A stretch of 52,178 nucleotides of DNA. Origin: Prevotella sp. (GTDB lineage: Bacteria > Bacteroidota > Bacteroidia > Bacteroidales > Bacteroidaceae). Position 1 is the first letter of the stretch; every line of letters starts with the position of its first letter. Positions 16,221 to 25,868 of this stretch are shown here, one piece after another. The notes under the pieces were generated by a model. The model ran no database searches, was not told where the DNA came from, and saw only the letters and a list, made by a program, of their open reading frames with translations. The stretch spans positions 1 through 52,178 of the forward strand of contig JAGCZA010000139.1 in NCBI GenBank assembly GCA_017960525.1, in the 5' to 3' direction. A program made the translations under genes and the position numbers.

Positions 16221-18508
16221 AGTGTGCTGTGGATGAGTTTGTCTACGTAGGCATCGATGCCGGCGATGGCCACGATGTTCACCACGTCGCGGACGGAGGC
16301 TCCGAAGTCGATGAAGTGGATGGGCTTGTTCAGGCCTATCTGGATGGGGCCGATGATTTCTGCGTCAGTGCCCAGCATCTGCAGCATCTTGTATGACGAG
16401 CGGGCCGAGGTGAGGTTGGGGAAGACAAGCGTGTTCACATCCTTGCCGTAAAGACGGCTGAACGGATATTGCTGGTCGCGCAGTTCACGGTCAAGGGCGA
16501 AGCCAATCTGCATTTCACCGTCGATGGCCAGGTCGGGATAGAGGCGGTGCATTTCCTCGACGGCATGGCGCACCTTCAAGGCGCCGTCGCTCTGCGAGGA
16601 ACCGAAGTTGGAGTGGGAAATCATTGATATGACGGGCTTCTCGTTGAAGAAGCGCACGGCCTTTGATGCCAGTTTGGCGATGTCGACAAGCGTGTCGGTG
16701 TCTGGATTCTCGTTCACCAGCGTGTCGGCAATGTAGATGGTGCCTCGTGGCGAGTTGATGATGTGCATGGCGGCGAGGTGCTTGTACTCCGGGCGTATGC
16801 CGATGACCTCTTTAACCACTTTCACGGTGTTGGAATATTTCGTGTAGAGGCCGGTAATAAAGGCGTCGGCCTCGCCTGTCTCCACCATCATCATGCCAAA
16901 GTAGTTGCGCTCGAACATTTTGTCGTTGGCCTCCTGAAAGGTGTAGCCGTCACGCTGGCGTTTCTCGGCGAGGATGCGGGCGTATCGCTCGCGGCGCTCC
17001 TGCTCGGAGGGATGGCGCAGGTTCACGATTTCGATGCCTTCGAGTGAGAGGTCGAGTTCCTTGGCCATCTTTGCAATCACCTCGTCGTTGCCCAAGAGGA
17101 TGGGTCGGCAGATGCCTTCGGCGCGTGCCTGGGCTGCGGCGCGGAGCATGGTGGGGTGTACGGCTTCGGCAAAGACGATGCGCTGCGGGTGTTTGCGGGC
17201 GGTGTCGTAGAGTTTCTGCGTGAGTTTTGTCTCCTGTCCGAGCAGCAGCGAAAGGCTCTTCTTATAAGCATCCCAGTCCTTGATTTCCTTGCGGGCCACA
17301 CCGCTGTCGATGGCGGCCTTGGCCACGGCGGCGCTCACTTCTGAGATAAGACGCGGGTCAACAGGCTTCGGGATGAAGTAGTCGCGGCCGAACTTCAGGT
17401 TGTTCACCTTATAGACATCGTTCACCACATCAGGCACGGGCTGCTTGGCCAGGTCGGCAATGGCGTGGACGGCGGCCAGTTTCATCTGCTCGTTGATGGC
17501 TGTGGCGTGTACGTCGAGTGCACCTCTGAATATATACGGGAAGCCAATGACATTGTTGATTTGGTTGGGATAGTCGGTGCGGCCCGTCGACATGAGCACG
17601 TCGGGTCGGGCGTCCATAGCGTCCTCGTAACTGATTTCCGGCACGGGGTTGGCCAGGGCGAAGATGATGGGATTCGGCCCCATCGAGCGCACCATATCCT
17701 TGGTGAGCACGTTGCCCTTGGAGAGACCCACGAACACATCGGCTCCCTTCACGGCCTCCTCCAGCGTGCTGATGTCGCGACGCGAGGTGGCGAAGAACCG
17801 CTTCTGCTCGTTCAGGTCTTCGCGGGCGGTGCTGATGACACCCTTCGAGTCAAGCATCACAATGTTCTCCTTATTGGCACCGATGGCCATATAGAGTTTT
17901 GTGCAGGAGATGGCAGCGGCACCTGCGCCGTTCACCACAATCTGTACCTGACTGATGTCCTTGCCAATCACCTCCAAGGCGTTTTTCAGTCCGGCTGCGC
18001 TGATGATAGCGGTGCCGTGCTGGTCGTCGTGCATCACGGGGATGTCGAGCGTGCGCTTCAGTCTTTCCTCGATGTAGAAGCACTCCGGGGCCTTGATGTC
18101 CTCGAGGTTGATGCCGCCAAAAGTGGGGGCGATGCGCTCCACGGCCTCGCAGAACTTCTCCGGGTCTTTCTCGTTCACTTCAATATCAAAGACGTCGATG
18201 CCGCCATAAATCTTGAACAGCAAACCCTTGCCCTCCATCACCGGCTTGCCGCTCATGGCTCCGATGTCGCCCAGACCCAGCACGGCAGTACCGTTGCTGA
18301 TGACGGCCACCAGATTGCCCTTGTCGGTATAGCGGTAGGCATCGTCGGGGTTCTGCTGAATCTCCAGACAGGGGTAGGCCACGCCGGGCGAGTAGGCCAG
18401 CGAGAGGTCGGTTTGTGTACGGTAAGCCTTCGTGGGCTTCACTTCAATCTTTCCTGGGCGACCGCTCTCGTGATAGAGCAGTGCGTCTTCTTTTGTAATC
18501 TTTGCCAT
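16217..18508 (-). CDS. maeB: NADP-dependent malic enzyme with C-terminal phosphotransacetylase-like domain
   Basis: A 763-residue MaeB-type protein that oxidatively decarboxylates malate to pyruvate. The N-terminal malic domain (1 to about 410) has [53 protein letters not shown] and the NAD(P)-binding [12 protein letters not shown]. The C-terminal part (about 430-763) is a PTA-like domain ([42 protein letters not shown]), usually catalytically silent and regulatory, for instance sensing acetyl-CoA. It lies 14 bp after phoH and overlaps folK by 4 bp, so phoH-maeB-folK form one transcription unit. Confidence 0.95.
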   Translation of the reverse strand: MAKITKEDALLYHESGRPGKIEVKPTKAYRTQTDLSLAYSPGVAYPCLEIQQNPDDAYRYTDKGNLVAVISNGTAVLGLGDIGAMSGKPVMEGKGLLFKIYGGIDVFDIEVNEKDPEKFCEAVERIAPTFGGINLEDIKAPECFYIEERLKRTLDIPVMHDDQHGTAIISAAGLKNALEVIGKDISQVQIVVNGAGAAAISCTKLYMAIGANKENIVMLDSKGVISTAREDLNEQKRFFATSRRDISTLEEAVKGADVFVGLSKGNVLTKDMVRSMGPNPIIFALANPVPEISYEDAMDARPDVLMSTGRTDYPNQINNVIGFPYIFRGALDVHATAINEQMKLAAVHAIADLAKQPVPDVVNDVYKVNNLKFGRDYFIPKPVDPRLISEVSAAVAKAAIDSGVARKEIKDWDAYKKSLSLLLGQETKLTQKLYDTARKHPQRIVFAEAVHPTMLRAAAQARAEGICRPILLGNDEVIAKMAKELDLSLEGIEIVNLRHPSEQERRERYARILAEKRQRDGYTFQEANDKMFERNYFGMMMVETGEADAFITGLYTKYSNTVKVVKEVIGIRPEYKHLAAMHIINSPRGTIYIADTLVNENPDTDTLVDIAKLASKAVRFFNEKPVISMISHSNFGSSQSDGALKVRHAVEEMHRLYPDLAIDGEMQIGFALDRELRDQQYPFSRLYGKDVNTLVFPNLTSARSSYKMLQMLGTDAEIIGPIQIGLNKPIHFIDFGASVRDVVNIVAIAGIDAYVDKLIHSTL

Positions 18509-18522
18509 TGTTACACTTATTG

Positions 18523-19473
18523 TTAAATGGGGGCTTTCTCCTTGTCGAAAGCCTCGTAGGCGTTTACTATGCGGGTGACCAACTTGTGGCGCACGATGTC
18601 GGCCTGTCCCAGATGGACTACGCCGATACCCTCCACACCACTCAGGATGTGGAGAGCTTCCACCAGTCCGCTCTTAGCCTTTGGCGGAAGGTCTATCTGG
18701 GTCATGTCGCCGGTGATAATCATTTTCGTGTTCCATCCCATACGAGTGAGGAACATACGCATCTGTGCGGGCGTGGTGTTCTGCGCCTCGTCGAGGATGA
18801 CAACCGCGTCGTTCAGGGTTCGGCCTCGCATAAAGGCAAGCGGTGCAATCTGAATCTGGTGCTTCTCCATCATATCCTGCAATTTCACTTGCGGCAGCAT
18901 ATCCTCCAGGGCGTCGTAGAGGGGTTGCAGATAAGGGTCTATCTTGTCCTTCATATCGCCGGGCAGGAAGCCCAGTTTTTCGCCAGCCTCTACGGCAGGA
19001 CGGGAGAGAATGATGCGCTTGGCGGTCTTTTCTTTCAGGGCTTTCACGGCGAGGGCGATGGAGAGGTAGGTCTTGCCCGTTCCGGCAGGGCCTACGGCAA
19101 ACACCATATCGTGCTTGGCAAAGGCGTCGACCAGCAACTGCTGGTTCTCCGAGCGGGCCTTGATGGGCCGTCCGCTGGTGGTATAGCACACTACGCCTTC
19201 TGGCACCTCATCACGCGTGCGGTGCCCTTTCACGATGTCGAGTATGTCTTCAGCTGTGAGTGAATTGAACTGTAGCACATGGCTTCGCAGCCGTTCTACA
19301 TTGCGCCCGAAGGCTTCGGTCTGCTCTTCGTCGCCCAGTATGCGGAGGACGTTGCCCCTTGCCATAATGCGGAGCTTGGGGTAGAGTGCCTTGAGCATCT
19401 GCAGATGTGCATTGCCCACGCCGTAGAACACGACGGGGTCGATGTCTTCCAATACGATATGTTTCTCAGTCAA
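18523..19473 (-). CDS. PhoH family protein (PhoL-like ATPase)
   Basis: A 316-residue P-loop ATPase of the PhoH/PhoL group, linked in other bacteria to RNA metabolism. Walker A is GPAGTGKTYLSIALA; RIILSRPAVEAGE, VVILDEAQNTTPAQM (Walker B) and GWNTKMIITGDMTQIDLP follow in family order. The N-terminal LEDIDPVVFYGVGN is typical of Bacteroidetes members. The only start compatible with this N-terminus is TTG at 19473, just 12 nt after the predicted transcription start. It is the first gene of phoH-maeB-folK. Confidence 0.92.
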   Translation of the reverse strand: MTEKHIVLEDIDPVVFYGVGNAHLQMLKALYPKLRIMARGNVLRILGDEEQTEAFGRNVERLRSHVLQFNSLTAEDILDIVKGHRTRDEVPEGVVCYTTSGRPIKARSENQQLLVDAFAKHDMVFAVGPAGTGKTYLSIALAVKALKEKTAKRIILSRPAVEAGEKLGFLPGDMKDKIDPYLQPLYDALEDMLPQVKLQDMMEKHQIQIAPLAFMRGRTLNDAVVILDEAQNTTPAQMRMFLTRMGWNTKMIITGDMTQIDLPPKAKSGLVEALHILSGVEGIGVVHLGQADIVRHKLVTRIVNAYEAFDKEKAPI

Positions 19474-19491
19474 TGTTCAGTTTTTTGGCCG

Positions 19492-19523
19492 CAAAGGTAC
19501 AGATTATTTCGCAAACGGCCAAA
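19492..19523 (-). promoter_or_regulatory. Promoter of phoH-maeB-folK
   Basis: Minus strand: TTTG (19523-19520), 20 bp, TACCTTTG (19499-19492). The predicted start near 19485 gives a very short leader before the TTG start codon at 19473. Confidence 0.78.
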
Positions 19524-19552
19524 GGGGAACTGAAATTTTTTTCTTCTGCCGC

Positions 19553-20602
19553 TTAGAAGTATTTTGTGATTCGGGCGTTGGCGAAGGTGTTCATCTCGTT
19601 CATCATACGGACGGCGCTATCGACAATGGGGAAGGCACAGAGGGCGCCGGTTCCCTCGCCGAGACGGAGACCGAGGTTGAGCAAGGGTTTTGCCCCGACA
19701 ATGTCGAGCATCCGGCGGTGGCCGCTTTCGTCGCCGCAATGGGTGAAAATCATGTAATCCTGCACTGCGGGATAAAGGCGTATGGCCCCGATGGCGCAGG
19801 CAGTCATAATGAACCCGTCTATTAATATAATAAGGTGTTGCTCGGCAGCGCGGAGCATTGCGCCGATGGCAGCAATCATTTCGAAGCCGCCGAAGAATTG
19901 GAGGGGTGAGAGGTGAGAGGTGTGAGGTGAGAGTTCGGAATTGTAGCGTTTTAGTGCGGCAGCAAGCACTTCACGCTTATGGCGTATGCCAGGCGTGTCG
20001 AGGCCTGCGCCTGCGCCGATGCACTCGTCGAGGGGGATGCCGCCGAAGAGGTGCATCCAGATGCTGGATGGCGACGTGTTGCCAATGCCCATCTCGCCGA
20101 TGCTCAGGATGCGGCAGCCTTCGGCGATGCAGTTGTTCACTAGGTCGCTGCCTACCAGGATGGCAAGGTCGAACTCCTCTTCGCTCATGGCTGGTTCATA
20201 GAGGAAGTTCTTGGTTCCACGGGCGATTTTGCGGTCGATGATACCTGGAACGGAAGACAAGTCATAGTCCACTCCGACATCGACGATGCGGAGCTTGAAG
20301 CCGTGCTGCCGGCAGAATATGTTCACGCCGCCGCCGCCACGCGTGAAGTTAATCATCTGCTGCCAAGTCACTTCGCGGGGCGACACGCTGACGCCCTCAC
20401 GCTCGATGCCGTGGTCACCGCCAAGCAGCAGATGGCAGGGATGCGCCAACGACGGTTCCAGGGTCTGCTGGATGAGGCACACTTGCATGGCCAACTCCTC
20501 CAGCCTGCCTAAGGAGCCTTTCGGCTTGTTCAGGTTGTCGATTTTCTCTTGTATCGCCGCCTGCATTGAGCGGTCGGTGGGTAGGATATTGAAAGTTCTC
20601 AT
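19553..20602 (-). CDS. cobT: Nicotinate-nucleotide--dimethylbenzimidazole phosphoribosyltransferase CobT
   Basis: A 349-residue enzyme that makes alpha-ribazole phosphate, the lower-ligand precursor of cobalamin. Motifs are NKPKGSLGRLEELA, LLGGDHGI, TRGGGGVNIFCRQ, GEMGIGNTSPSS, GAGAGLDTPG and the C-terminal PLLNLGLRLGEGTGA with the catalytic Glu region. A longer open frame reaches 20941, but its extra N-terminus is the shadow of cobU, so the ATG at 20602, which overlaps the cobU stop by 4 bp, is correct. A short insert lies at residues 223-234. It is the last gene of cobS-cobU-cobT. Confidence 0.95.
   Translation of the reverse strand: MRTFNILPTDRSMQAAIQEKIDNLNKPKGSLGRLEELAMQVCLIQQTLEPSLAHPCHLLLGGDHGIEREGVSVSPREVTWQQMINFTRGGGGVNIFCRQHGFKLRIVDVGVDYDLSSVPGIIDRKIARGTKNFLYEPAMSEEEFDLAILVGSDLVNNCIAEGCRILSIGEMGIGNTSPSSIWMHLFGGIPLDECIGAGAGLDTPGIRHKREVLAAALKRYNSELSPHTSHLSPLQFFGGFEMIAAIGAMLRAAEQHLIILIDGFIMTACAIGAIRLYPAVQDYMIFTHCGDESGHRRMLDIVGAKPLLNLGLRLGEGTGALCAFPIVDSAVRMMNEMNTFANARITKYF
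19901..19936 (-). repeat. Short in-frame repeat insert in cobT
   Basis: The coding strand reads CTCTCACCTCACACC then TCTCACCTCTCACC, a tandem purine/pyrimidine-biased repeat that encodes ELSPHTSHLSPL. The same type of peptide (HFSPLTSQ) is encoded by the palindromic insert in ispG, so both probably belong to one repeat family. Confidence 0.6.
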
Positions 20603-21111
20603 CTTTTTATTGTCATAGGGATGCCTGAGACCATCAGGATGACTTCGTCGGAACGGGCGGCGATGTACTGGTTCATCCACCCTTGCAAGTCGGTAAAATG
20701 GCGTTGGAGGGCATTGTCGCTGACACCACCGAGGCCAATTTCGTTGGTAACGAAAATGAAGGTGGCATCGTGGGCGGTGAAGGCGTCGAACTCGGTTTTC
20801 GCTTGGGCGAGCGACTTGTTTACGTCTGATTCGTTGGCAAAGAAGAAGTTGGTGAGCCACAGGGTGATGCAATCGATGACGGCGACGCGCCCGGTGAGGT
20901 TGTGGCGGGAGAGATGCAGTTCCTCCTCGATGTTCGTCCATTGCGGGCCTCGGCGCTCCTGATGACGGCGTACACGCTCACGGAACTCGTCGTCCCAGAT
21001 GTGGGCGGTGGCAACGTAGACAGGGTTCGGACTCAGGCTTAGAGCCAGTTCCTCAGCCTTTTTGCTCTTGCCGGAGCGCTGGCCGCCAGTAATCAGAATG
21101 ATTCTTCTCAT
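20599..21111 (-). CDS. cobU: Adenosylcobinamide kinase/adenosylcobinamide-phosphate guanylyltransferase CobU
   Basis: A 170-residue bifunctional enzyme that phosphorylates adenosylcobinamide and adds GMP to give AdoCbi-GDP. P-loop GGQRSGKS lies at 9-16; YVATAHIWDDEFRERVRRHQ carries the His that takes GMP, followed by VIDCITLWLTN and FVTNEIGLGGV. The ATG overlaps the cobS stop by 4 bp (ATGA), and the stop overlaps the cobT ATG in the same way. Confidence 0.95.
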   Translation of the reverse strand: MRRIILITGGQRSGKSKKAEELALSLSPNPVYVATAHIWDDEFRERVRRHQERRGPQWTNIEEELHLSRHNLTGRVAVIDCITLWLTNFFFANESDVNKSLAQAKTEFDAFTAHDATFIFVTNEIGLGGVSDNALQRHFTDLQGWMNQYIAARSDEVILMVSGIPMTIKR

Positions 21112-21923
21112 AGGGCGCAGACAACAAGGTAGACGGTGAGTTCAACCAGCAGGCAGACGGCACCGCAACAGTCGCCAGTATAGCCGCGCAGCCGCCTCCA
21201 GATGAACAGATAGAGAAAATACATAACAAGGGCGGGAATGAAGAGAACCATGTCCCATCGGAGGCCCGTAATCCAGAGGAACCCCGCCATCGGCAACAGG
21301 CCCTGCACGGCGAGGCTGATGCCAGCCACCGTCGAAGGCCTGCGGTAAACAGTGCGGGCCTTCGCTTCGTCCTCGCGGCGGGCGTATGGCATCATCATCA
21401 CCAGTTGCGCCGTCACCATACGGGCGAAGGGCGTGGCGGCGAGTATGGCAAGTGCGGCCATTCCCCTCCCATCCACGGGGAAGGGTAGGGGTGGGGTCTC
21501 ACCATCGGCGATGGCACAAAGCGAAACGGTGAGCAGCAGCAGATAGACGATGAGGGCGAGCACACCGTAGGTGCCGATGTGCGAGTCCTTCATGATGGCG
21601 AGGATGCGCTCGCGGTCGGTGCCCCCTCCGCCGAAGCCGTCGAAGAAGTCGGCCAGCCCGTCCTCGTGGAGAGCACCAGTAATGAGCATCCGCACAACGA
21701 CAGCCAGCACAACGGCGACAGCCAGCGGCATCACCATACTGCCGAAATAGAGCGTTGCGGCCATAGCCCCCCCCGTGAGCCAGCCCGTCAGCGGCCAGTA
21801 TTCCACTACGGAGTCGTAAGCCTGTTTTGGCGGCTGCCGCATGCGCCAGAACGGCAAACGAGTGAAGAAAATGAATGCCGCCAGCAGACGGTCGTACCAT
21901 CGTGTTTGGTCAATTGCTATCAT
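21108..21923 (-). CDS. cobS: Adenosylcobinamide-GDP ribazoletransferase CobS
   Basis: A 271-residue inner-membrane enzyme that joins AdoCbi-GDP to alpha-ribazole in the last step of cobalamin assembly. FFTRLPF at the N-terminus, YWPLTGWLTGG, TGALHEDGLADFFDGFGGG (metal-binding Asp cluster) and MKDSHIGTYGVLAL are all family motifs, with several membrane helices. Residues 142-154 are a repeat-derived insert in a loop. It is the first gene of cobS-cobU-cobT. Its leader is about 175 nt and contains the six-unit 22-bp array, which ends about 7 bp before the ATG. Confidence 0.94.
   Translation of the reverse strand: MIAIDQTRWYDRLLAAFIFFTRLPFWRMRQPPKQAYDSVVEYWPLTGWLTGGAMAATLYFGSMVMPLAVAVVLAVVVRMLITGALHEDGLADFFDGFGGGGTDRERILAIMKDSHIGTYGVLALIVYLLLLTVSLCAIADGETPPLPFPVDGRGMAALAILAATPFARMVTAQLVMMMPYARREDEAKARTVYRRPSTVAGISLAVQGLLPMAGFLWITGLRWDMVLFIPALVMYFLYLFIWRRLRGYTGDCCGAVCLLVELTVYLVVCAL
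21462..21500 (-). repeat. Short in-frame repeat insert in cobS
   Basis: 39 bp that encodes ETPPLPFPVDGRG. The DNA is C-rich then G-rich and partly self-complementary (CCCTTCCCC, GTGGAT, GGGAGGGGA). This proline-rich loop interrupts a hydrophobic region and looks inserted. Confidence 0.55.
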
Positions 21924-21929
21924 AATTTA

Positions 21930-22061
21930 TTGTTGAACGAACCTGTTTGAAAGTTTGAACGAACCTGTTTGAAAGTTTGGACGAACCTGTTTGAAAGTTT
22001 GGACGAACCAAACCAGGAGTTTGGACGAACCAAACTGTGAGTTTGGACGAACCAAATTTTT
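21930..22061. repeat. 22-bp tandem palindrome array, 6 units
   Basis: The core ACGAACC recurs at 21937, 21959, 21981, 22003, 22025 and 22047, an exact 22-bp period. Units 4-6 match GTTTGGACGAACCAAA. Units 1-3 have the variant right half ACGAACCTGTTTGAAA, and units 1-2 also have GAACG for GGACG. The array lies in the predicted leader of cobSUT (minus) and upstream of the atp promoter (plus). The whole intergenic stretch 21924-22235 thus holds this array and two divergent promoters; I see no cobalamin riboswitch in it. Confidence 0.95.
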
Positions 22062-22106
22062 AGCCTCCAGTTTCAGCAATAGACTTTCCTGAAGTTTTTC
22101 AGGCCG

Positions 22107-22138
22107 CAAAAGTACTAAGAAAAAATGAAAAGGCCAAA
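22107..22138 (-). promoter_or_regulatory. Promoter of cobS-cobU-cobT
   Basis: Minus strand: TTTG (22138-22135), 20 bp, TACTTTTG (22114-22107). Predicted start near 22100. The transcript would carry the entire 22-bp repeat array in its leader. Confidence 0.7.
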
Positions 22139-22165
22139 CTCTTTTGAAAAAAGTGCAGTAATTAT

Positions 22166-22196
22166 TTTGCAGATTCGGAAAAACTTAGTACCTTTG
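22166..22196 (+). promoter_or_regulatory. Promoter of the ATP synthase operon
   Basis: TTTG (22166-22169), 19 bp, TACCTTTG (22189-22196) followed by CACAC. Predicted start near 22203, with a leader of about 33 nt rich in A before atpD. Confidence 0.85.
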
Positions 22197-22232
22197 CACA
22201 CAGTAAAAAAACAAAAACTTATAATCATTTAG

Positions 22233-23762
<1,530 letters not shown>

Positions 23763-23766
23763 CCGA

Positions 23767-23880
23767 AGCCCCCTAAGTTAGGGGGTTGGGGGTCTGAACA
23801 GGCGCAGATTCCCGTGTGGTTAAACAATAAAGGTCTGATTAACGCTTGTTCAGACCCCCAATCCCCTAACTTAGGGGGCT
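23767..23880. repeat. Palindromic (MITE-like) element between atpD and atpC
   Basis: Two 34-bp arms (23767-23800 and 23847-23880) are reverse complements with one mismatch. Each arm begins AGCCCCCTAAGTTAGGGGG, itself a small palindrome, and ends GGGGGTCTGAACA. The 46-bp centre is unrelated to the second copy at 25.5 kb. As RNA it would fold into a long, stable hairpin between the atpD stop (23760-23762) and the atpC start (23887). I see no transposase. Confidence 0.9.
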
Positions 23881-23886
23881 TAGAGA

Positions 23887-24120
23887 ATGTTAAGACTAAA
23901 GATCGTTTCGCCCGAAAGGGTGGAGTTTGAAGGTGAGGTGGAGAGCGTGAAGGTGCCCGGCTCACAGGGCAACTTCGAGATTCTTAACAATCATGCGCCC
24001 ATCATCTCCTCGCTACAGAAAGGTGTCGTGGAGTATGCTGGGAAGCAGCTTTCCATACTGGGCGGCTTTGTAGCCGTGCAGAAAAACGAAGTGTCGGTGT
24101 GCGTTGAAATCAATGAGTAG
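23887..24120 (+). CDS. atpC: F1Fo ATP synthase subunit epsilon (short form)
   Basis: 77 residues covering only the N-terminal beta-sandwich of epsilon (KIVSPERVEFEGEVESVKVPG, written over two motifs: KIVSPERVEFEG and EVESVKVPGSQG; then ILNNHAPII). The C-terminal helical domain that inhibits ATP hydrolysis in other bacteria is missing, which is usual for this phylum. The gene follows the palindromic element directly and its end overlaps the next gene by 8 bp. Confidence 0.92.
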   Translation: MLRLKIVSPERVEFEGEVESVKVPGSQGNFEILNNHAPIISSLQKGVVEYAGKQLSILGGFVAVQKNEVSVCVEINE

Positions 24121-24376
24121 CCTCTTAGCCGCTCTGCTGATTACGATGCTGGGCGTGGCCTACGTGAAAGGCTACGACTACGTGAAGAAACACTCGCCAG
24201 AGCATCTGGTGCACTTCTACCTCATTATGGCAACGGTACGTTTGTTGTTGATTGGCACAGCCGTCGCGCTCTACGTACTTTTTGCCGACAGTCGTGAAGA
24301 GGCCATCCGATACGCGCTCATCATATTAATTATGTACGCGCTAATGATGGTGACCACACTCACGATGAGACATTGA
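24113..24376 (+). CDS. Small membrane protein of the atp operon (AtpI-position protein)
   Basis: 87 residues with about three hydrophobic segments (LLAALLITMLGVAYV, LIMATVRLLLIGTAVALYVLF split around residues 40-62, and YALIILIMYALMMV). It occupies the place where other atp operons carry atpI, directly before atpB. The ATG at 24113 lies inside the atpC stop (ATGAGTAG); a TTG at 24104 is possible but less likely. By position it may assist c-ring assembly, but no family could be assigned. Confidence 0.8.
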   Translation: MSSLLAALLITMLGVAYVKGYDYVKKHSPEHLVHFYLIMATVRLLLIGTAVALYVLFADSREEAIRYALIILIMYALMMVTTLTMRH

Positions 24377-24389
24377 AAACTGAAAGAAA

Positions 24390-25463
24390 ATGAATAGGAA
24401 ACTGAAAAGACTATTGTGTTTGGCATTGCTTCTGCTGACGCTGACACCTTCGGCAAGGGCCGAGGAGTTCAGCGCAAAGGAGGTGGTGCTGGAGCACATC
24501 AAGGACTCGCACGAATGGCACATTACTGGCGAGGGCGAGAGCAGCATTGTCATTCCGCTGCCCGTCATCGTGAAGAGCAGTACCGGCTGGCACGTGTTCT
24601 GTTCATCGCGCTTTGAGCACCACGCTGATGCCGAGGGCCTGCGCCACGTGAAGGCCGACGCGCCTGCTGACCTGCAGGGCTTGGCCATTGCCACCGAGGG
24701 CGATAATGCTGGCAAGATTGTGGAGAACGGCGAACCTGTCCTCGACCTGTCGATTACGAAGACCGTGGCCGTGATGTTTATCAATGTGGCCCTGTTGCTC
24801 TGCTGCATCCTGCTTAGTGCCCGCTGGTACAAGCGGCACAAGGCCAGCGACCCCGCTCCTGGCGGTTTCGTGGGTTTCGTGGAGATGCTGGTGATGTATG
24901 TGGTGGAAGATATCATCAAGCCGGGTGTGGGCAAGGGCTATGAGAAGTACGCCCCCTATCTGCTCACCTGCTTCTTCTTCATCTTCACCTGTAACGTGAT
25001 GGGTCTCATACCGTTCCCGCCGGGCAGCGGCAACGTGACGGGCAATATCGCCGTGACGTTTTTCCTCGCTCTGTGCACCTTCGTCGTGGTGCAGTTCTCT
25101 GGAAACAAACACTATTGGAAAGACATCTTCTGGCCCGATGTGCCTACGTGGCTGAAGGCGCCGGTGCCCATTATCCCCGTCATCGAGTTTGTGGGCATCT
25201 TCACCAAGCCCTTCGCCCTGATGATTCGACTTTTTGCCAACATTATGGCCGGCCATGCCATCGCCGTGGCTATGCCGTGCATCATCTTCCTGGTGGCAAC
25301 GATGTCGGTGGGTGTGTTCTACAGCATGAGTGCCGTCAGCGTCCTTATGAGCATCTTTATGATGTGTCTGGAGTGTCTGGTGTGCTTCATCCAGGCAATG
25401 GTGTTCACCCTCCTCTCGTCAGTCTTCATCGGTATGGCCCGCGCTGTCCCGGAAGGACATTAG
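24390..25463 (+). CDS. atpB: F1Fo ATP synthase subunit a
   Basis: A 357-residue Fo subunit a. Residues 1-24 are signal-peptide-like (ending ARAEE), followed by a periplasmic domain of about 100 residues typical of Bacteroidetes. The conserved C-terminal half contains NVMGLIPFPPGSGNVTGN and the essential Arg in FALMIRLFANIMAGH. The stop codon TAG (25461-25463) overlaps the first bases of the second palindromic element, so that element may have supplied the end of the gene. Confidence 0.95.
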   Translation: MNRKLKRLLCLALLLLTLTPSARAEEFSAKEVVLEHIKDSHEWHITGEGESSIVIPLPVIVKSSTGWHVFCSSRFEHHADAEGLRHVKADAPADLQGLAIATEGDNAGKIVENGEPVLDLSITKTVAVMFINVALLLCCILLSARWYKRHKASDPAPGGFVGFVEMLVMYVVEDIIKPGVGKGYEKYAPYLLTCFFFIFTCNVMGLIPFPPGSGNVTGNIAVTFFLALCTFVVVQFSGNKHYWKDIFWPDVPTWLKAPVPIIPVIEFVGIFTKPFALMIRLFANIMAGHAIAVAMPCIIFLVATMSVGVFYSMSAVSVLMSIFMMCLECLVCFIQAMVFTLLSSVFIGMARAVPEGH

Positions 25464-25596
25464 CCCCCTAAGTTAGGGGGTTGGGGGTCTGAACAAATGC
25501 CCCTCACATCTTACGAATAGAGAATAAACAAATAAATAAGTATTAACGGGGCGAAGGACTCTTGTTCAGACCCCCAACCCCCTAACATAGGGGGCT
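25462..25596. repeat. Palindromic (MITE-like) element between atpB and atpE
   Basis: Arms 25462-25495 and 25563-25596, 34 bp each, complementary with one mismatch. The left arm is identical to that of the element at 23.8 kb. The 67-bp centre is A+T-rich and different. It starts within the atpB stop codon and ends 17 bp before atpE, so every atpB-atpE transcript carries this hairpin. Confidence 0.9.
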
Positions 25597-25613
25597 TAAA
25601 AAAACAAACAATT

Positions 25614-25850
25614 ATGATTACAACATTGTTAGCAGTAGAAGGCGTTGCCCAGCTGGGCGCCGCCGTTGGTGCAGGTCTCGCCGCTATCGGCGCAGGTATT
25701 GGTATTGGCAAGATTGGCGGTTCGGCAATGGATGCTATGGCTCGTCAGCCAGAGGTTATCAGCAAACTGATGACCAATATGATTATTGCTGCTGCCCTGA
25801 TTGAGGGCGTTGCCCTGTTCGCTGCCGTGATTGCGTTCATGTGTCTGTAA
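25614..25850 (+). CDS. atpE: F1Fo ATP synthase subunit c
   Basis: A 78-residue proteolipid with two membrane helices. The polar loop is ARQPE (43-47) and the ion-carrying residue is Glu64 in ALIEGVALF. The residues after Glu64 (Gly-Val) and the absence of a Gln in helix 1 at the sodium-site position argue for a proton-binding, not sodium-binding, ring. The c subunit is needed in many copies per complex; the hairpin element just upstream may influence its expression. Confidence 0.97.
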   Translation: MITTLLAVEGVAQLGAAVGAGLAAIGAGIGIGKIGGSAMDAMARQPEVISKLMTNMIIAAALIEGVALFAAVIAFMCL

Positions 25851-25868
25851 ACTCAGAAATTCAGCAAT

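Noticed and set aside
20603-20941. A 113-codon N-terminal extension of the cobT frame.
   Set aside because: It is Arg/His/Pro-rich shadow sequence of cobU. The conserved CobT start and the 4-bp overlap with cobU place the start at 20602.
21930-22061. CRISPR-like array.
   Set aside because: Repeat units are contiguous with only four variable bases between palindromes; there are no spacers of 25-40 bp and no cas genes.
25614-25850. A sodium-type c ring.
   Set aside because: Glu64 is followed by Gly and Val, with no Ser/Thr ligand, and helix 1 lacks the Gln of the sodium site.
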